NCBI GenBank assembly: GCA_963693285.1
Contig: OY848927.1
Coordinates: 5,632,643-5,696,642 of the forward strand
Source: Xestospongia muta
Taxonomy: Eukaryota; Porifera; Demospongiae; Haplosclerida; Petrosiidae
Reading direction: 5' to 3'
Length of the DNA: 64,000 bases
Made by a program: the position numbers and the translations under genes. The notes under the pieces were generated by a model. The model saw only the letters and a list, made by a program, of their open reading frames with translations. It did no database searches and was not told the origin of the DNA. Below are positions 45,712-64,000 of this stretch, piece by piece; the stretch's first letter is position 1; each line of letters starts with the position of its first letter.

Positions 45712-48095
45712 ATGGCTAAAGCATTAGTTCTAGATCACTGTTTCTGCTGTCGCCAACAAAAGGATGACTCAGATAACGAGTGTACAATAACACAACTTAC
45801 TTCTCAGATATCAGTGCCCATTGATGAATGGGAACTAGACCTAAAAGACACTGCAAATGGAGAAAATGATTCTGCTACAAACCAACCTGAGTCTGATCAA
45901 TCTGGACGTTCAGTGGGTGGATTGTTTAAAAGTATATTCCATGCTTCTGCAGAAAATAAACTTGCATTAAAACTCTATGGAAATAAGAAAGAAATTATCA
46001 CTGAGCAAAATCGACAGGACAGTAACTGCTGTAGTCGTTGGATGGTTCATCCATTTAGTCACTTTCGGTGAGTCTTTTTTTTGTAAATAGCATTACTCTG
46101 CATTACAATTTTGTATGTTCTCTTTTGCATAGGTGGTACTGGGATCTGTTAATGGTATTGTTACTAATATTTACTGTCACTGTGCTACCAGTGAGCATTG
46201 CTTTCTTCAGTGAGAATATTGATCCAGGATGGTTGTCTGTTAATAGTATTGTAGACACCTTATTTATCATGGATATAATAATCAACTTTAGGACTGGTAT
46301 TGTCTCACTTGATTATGTTCATGAACATGTAAGATAATGTTGTACTTTTACACTTTATTGATGGTTCCTCAGGTTATACTTGACCCCAAGCAAGTGGCTA
46401 AGAGATATGTAAAAGGATGGTTTTTCGTTGATATTGCTTCATCGATTCCATTTGATTATTTAACTCTAATTGCCACAAGAGGATCTTCCAGTATTTCTCC
46501 ATCTTTATTAAAAGCATCAAGAGCACTAAGAATTCTCCGACTGGCTAAGATGCTCAGCTTACTGCGTTTGCTGCGAATATCACGACTGCTAAGATACATA
46601 CAGAGATGGGAAGATGTATGGTATTTCATGGCAAGTATGCATTTAGAACAGTTTACTTTTTGTAGTTGTTCAATATTGCTGGAGGACTGTTGAGAATTTT
46701 CAAATTAATCATGATGATGTTGCTGTTGGCTCATTGGAATGGCTGTGTTCAATTTCTTATTCCAATACTTCAAGATATTCCACCAAACTCTTGGATTGCC
46801 ATTAATAGACTTGAGGTATATCTGTCCAGAATTTGAATGCAAGTATTGATGCAAAGACAATTGGTCTATTTGTATAGAATGCTTCAGCAATGGAACAATA
46901 CTCGTGGGCACTCTTCAAGGCCATTTCTCACATGTTGTGTATAGGGTTTGGACGTTGGCCACCTCAGAATATCACAGAGGCTTGGCTTACAATTGTCAGT
47001 ATGATGGTTGGAGCTACATTCTATGCTCTGTTCATTGGCAACATGTCAACCTTACTCTTGTCAATTGACTCATCAGGTAGACTCTATAATGAGAAAGTAA
47101 GTCACAATGAACTTGTGACAATAGTATCACTGCTGTGTTGTTAACAGTTGAATCAAGTAGAGGAGTACATGAGATATCGTAAGTTGCCTCAACATCTTAG
47201 ACAGAAAGTCTTAGATTATTATGAGCATCGATTTCGACATCGCTATTTTAATGAAGAACAAATATTATATGAACTTTCTGATGGACTACGAGAGGTAGAC
47301 CTAATATTTCTCTAGTTTGCATTGCACTTATTCCATGTATTCTAGAATATCATTGGACACAACTGTAGAGATTTGGTAAAATCAGTAGCATTCTTCCAGA
47401 ATGCAGCTTCACAATTTGTTTCTGCAGTCATTACAAAATTAAAATTTGAGGTATTTTTGAAAGGAGAGTACATTATCAGAGCTGGGACTAAAGGAGATCG
47501 TATGTTCTTTATTCAAAGTGGAGTAGTTGACGTTGTTTTAGATGATGGTATTGTAGCAACCCATCTGTCTGATGGAGCCCACTTTGGAGAGATATGTCTA
47601 TTAACAGAAGATCGGAGAGTAGCTGATGTTATTGCATCAACTACTACCGACCTGTTCTCTCTCTCTAAAGAAAACTTTCACACTCTTCTTGAAGAGTTTC
47701 CAGACATGCGTGAACCACTTGAGGCAATTGCAATGCATCGACTTAAGAAAATAGGTAAGAAAGCATCTTATACTTCAATTGGTACAAGTTGCAATAAAAC
47801 AAGGAGAGCACGTATTTCAACTCATGTTCCACCTCCTCCGATCAGTGTAGATAACAGTGATGACAATAAAACTAATGATGAGCTCCAAGATCAACCAAAG
47901 AAAAATATATCATTATCTGAGTCTGGTACAGTAGAACAAACTAGTTCCTTTGGACGACACAAGTTATCTCCTATTCAAATTACTCATCCTCATGCTCCCA
48001 TACCTCAGAGGCCATTAGGAGAACCTTCGGAGGATAATCCTCATGTTATTATGTACCCATCATCAGATGATGACTTATCAAATGAGGAAAAATAA
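45712..48095 (+). CDS. HCN-type hyperpolarization-activated cyclic-nucleotide-gated channel
   Basis: Seven exons (45712-46067, 46133-46328, 46373-46630, 46666-46815, 46878-47096, 47148-47294, 47346-48095) give 691 aa. HCN domain and S1 (HPFSHFRWYWDLLMV, VLPVSIAFF), S2 (IMDIIINFRTGI), S3 (GWFFVDIASSIPFDYL), a very basic S4 (RALRILRLAKMLSLLRLLR), S5 (FKLIMMMLLLAHWNGC), pore with CIGFGRWPP (residues 341-349; vertebrate HCN has CIGYGQQAP), S6, C-linker and cyclic-nucleotide domain (GEICLLTEDRRVADV). The phosphate-contacting Arg of the RRTA motif is kept, but the following Thr is Val. Intron 3 is only 35 bp with a GC donor. An HCN-subfamily gene is clear; one-to-one orthology with HCN1-4 is not. 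Confidence 0.93.
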
Positions 48096-48206
48096 GTGTA
48101 TTTGTTATTTTATAGTTTTGTCATTAAATAAAATGTATGATAATTATGCACAATACATAATTTTATATAATACAACTCAAACTGAGAAACTATGATTGAT
48201 CTTGCG

Positions 48207-50226
48207 TCATAAATCCAACACTGATACATCAATGTTTTCAAAGAAAGCGTCAAAGTCGTCTACAACAACAAGTTATTACTCCTCTAACTCTGTATTCAAT
48301 GATCTTACCTTCAATATCGTTAGAGAAACATGATTGTTGTGTTACCAAAGAGTTCTTTTCTGAAGCAAAATGTTGACTAGATTGTAGTTGAGGTTGTGAA
48401 GTGGTGCATTGACTGGTTAGGAAGGGTGGTATATATGGAGTAGTCTGTGATGATGATTGGATGGTTTCATGCTGTTGTTCAAAGTCAGAAAGTCTCTGCA
48501 AAGTTACTAGGACTCATTAACTATATAAAGTCGATGATAATACTTACAAGAGGTCCAGTAATTCTGTTCAGTTTATTAGGAGAGTATACTCGTACAATAT
48601 TATCTAGTGTAATGTTAAGGTAATGTTTACGTGGGGAAGGACTCAAAATGGAGACCTGATAATTCAAGATGAAATGCTCTTATAAATTATGCAGTATACC
48701 TGTCTTAAAATGATAGCACAGCCAGGTACTAAATCCTCCTTATAATACTCTAATACCTGAGTATGTACAGACGCTACTATGTCTCCTAATATTAGAGTTA
48801 AAGTGATATATCATCTGACACTGAATCACCTGTTGGGTCTTTTAAAACAGCACTGGCACTTCTTGTTGATGGTACAAGAGTTTTTAAAAGGACTCTTAAA
48901 TGTGGTACTTTACCATTTGTGAGTTGACGTTTAGTGGCCTTGAAATTAATAATTATTAATAATTTTATTATTATAGAAGGTCATAACTGATTACTTGTTT
49001 AAGTGTGTTAGCGATAGTATACGACAACAAACCAGCTGAAAGAGAATCTATATAATTAGAGGAAAATGTTAACTCCTCCTATTAATTACTTACCACTGAG
49101 ATCTAGTTCTTTCATCATAGTCATCCATGGCCCACAAGTAAATTCATTATTATTATGAATATGTTGACTATGAGACTTTGAAGAACCAGCTGCAAATCTC
49201 TACATCAATAACATCTGATAACAATGATAATAATAAGTAGTCTTACCTTAACACGAGGTGTTGATGTTGGTCTTGGTGTAGCAGGTGCTGGGATTCTGAT
49301 ACTGTCTATGCTCTCAAAATTATCCTGTAGTGTACTGATGTAATACACTAGTAGCTATTATGATATAGTACACTTACCAGCTCGGGCAGACATCCAGCTG
49401 GTCCTGGAAATTTTCTCTGTGTGGTAGTCCCTTGTACATTGTATTGATGAGAAGTGGGTGTGGTCAAAAAGCAAGGAGTAGGTGTTGACAGTATGTTACA
49501 GGATGGAGTTGATTGTGGTAGTCGTGAAGGAGTTAAAGGGAGAGAGGTAGTACCATGTTTACCAGTAGTTCTTGTAGTACTAGAGTTGACTGAGGGTAAA
49601 TGGGAGGAGTTTGAATGAATTTCATTAAGTGGGCAGGGTCTAGTACTAGTTCCTATAGTAATGGAGTTAACTGGCAGTAAATGGGAGGGGTTTGGATGAA
49701 CTTCACTAAGTGGGCGTTTATTGATAGGTTCATCAGAACTTGTCCATCCTGTTTTACTAACTGGACGTGATGATTTAACAAATTTGAATTCATTCAGTTT
49801 ATTAGTTGGAGTAGTTTTTTCGGTAGAATTTTCAAAGGTACATACAGGCTGACGAGAGGAAGGAGAATCACCAATAATGGGTGTGGTCACAGATGAGTTC
49901 CTGTCTCCAATAGACGTATTAGAGAGATTGAAAAGATCAATATTTTGAAAAATTTCCTAAGTTAATGATAGCAACTACAATACTATTAGTAGATATTGTG
50001 CTCACATCATCTCCAAAGTCAAAATCACTTGATGTTATCTCATTTACGCTAAATACTTCACTATGTGTGGTACCAGCCTACTAAAGCAATAAACCATTAA
50101 AATATCAGTAGATCTGCTTACTATACAATATTTTTTATTGTATTGAACATCAACATCACTGATGCTTCCATTGTCTTCCTGTGTCTTAGAATTCCTTAAA
50201 GATTGAAGTACACTCTTCAGATCCAT
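48207..50226 (-). CDS. HROB: Homologous recombination OB-fold protein HROB (MCM8IP)
   Basis: Factor that recruits and activates the MCM8-MCM9 helicase in recombination-coupled DNA synthesis. Multi-exon gene. The N-terminal half is disordered and Ser/Thr/Pro-rich (MDLKSVLQSLRNS start; SSDFDFGDD). Family landmarks are KFPGPAGCLP (the MCM8-9-binding FPGPAG motif region) and the C-terminal OB fold: CGPWMTMMKELDL, KVPHLRVLLKTL, SASAVLKDPTGDIVASVH, DLVPGCAIILRQVSILSPSP, HYLNITLDNIVRVY. It ends with an acidic-aromatic tail (DDFDAFFENIDVSVLDL). The start is the first real ATG, at 50226; the exact boundaries of the small exons were not all resolved. Divergent from TMEM67. Confidence 0.87.
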
Positions 50227-50349
50227 TATCACATGTCAAGGCGGTAAATTATTTAAACCCTAACGATATTCATTGATTGCTCATTAACTTTATTAATAAA
50301 TAAACAGTGTTTCTTCTGCAGTTTTTGGAGCATTTCTCTGAATCAAAAT
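50227..50349. promoter_or_regulatory. Divergent promoter, HROB/TMEM67
   Basis: 123 bp between ATGs, AT-rich, no TATA box obvious in the expected place. Confidence 0.4.
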
Positions 50350-54385
<4,036 letters not shown>

Positions 54386-54436
54386 CTGTACAAAAATAAT
54401 GAAAATATTATTTTAAAATATTACTCATCATTAACA

Positions 54437-63934
<9,498 letters not shown>

Positions 63935-64000
63935 TTCTACTCGACAGCATGACAGTGCTAGAACTCCACCTCTTCAAATCTGTACTGCATAAACAATTAA

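Overview
The window is a gene-dense, AT-rich stretch of an animal nuclear genome, most likely from a demosponge. Conserved eukaryotic genes are cut by many very short introns (mostly 40-60 bp). The gene set (TFIID TAF6, Ral, an HCN-type channel, a LRRK-type ROCO kinase, meckelin, motile-cilium CFAPs, Grb7-like SH2, SPC25) is metazoan. Species identity is inferred from compactness and gene content, not proven. About 26 protein-coding loci plus decayed copies are annotated; most exon boundaries given were read from splice signals and checked by reading-frame phase.

Region 1 (1-17.7 kb) holds single-copy housekeeping and ciliary genes: the 3' end of DDX23 (splicing helicase), ACMSD (kynurenine pathway), OSGEPL1 (mitochondrial tRNA t6A), XRCC3 (recombination), a PHOSPHO1/2-type HAD phosphatase, CFAP210, Ral GTPase, an adaptor with SAM, RA, PH and SH2 domains, a LanC-like protein and SPC25.

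Region 2 (17.8-28.0 kb) is the accessory part: a minus-strand tandem array of receptors resembling the cation-dependent mannose-6-phosphate receptor. Four copies are complete (A, B, C, F). Two (D, E) end just before the transmembrane exon and could be soluble. One is decayed (P) and there is a trace of another. AT-rich tandem repeats and a foldback element lie among them.

Region 3 (28.0-50.2 kb) holds RRP7A, RAB18, RPL27, an ankyrin-repeat protein with a predicted pseudokinase domain, ATP-citrate lyase, CFAP221, TAF6, an HCN-like channel and HROB (MCM8IP). Region 4 (50.3-64 kb) holds TMEM67/meckelin, convergent with a large ANK-LRR-ROC-COR-kinase-WD40-like LRRK gene.

Many neighbours are divergent with start codons 56-220 bp apart, so shared bidirectional promoters seem to be the rule. 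No CRISPR arrays, rRNA, recognised tRNAs or autonomous transposons were seen. The most interesting signals are the receptor array with its tailless paralogs, the SAM-RA-PH-SH2 adaptor, the HRN pseudokinase and a 35-bp GC-AG intron in the channel gene.
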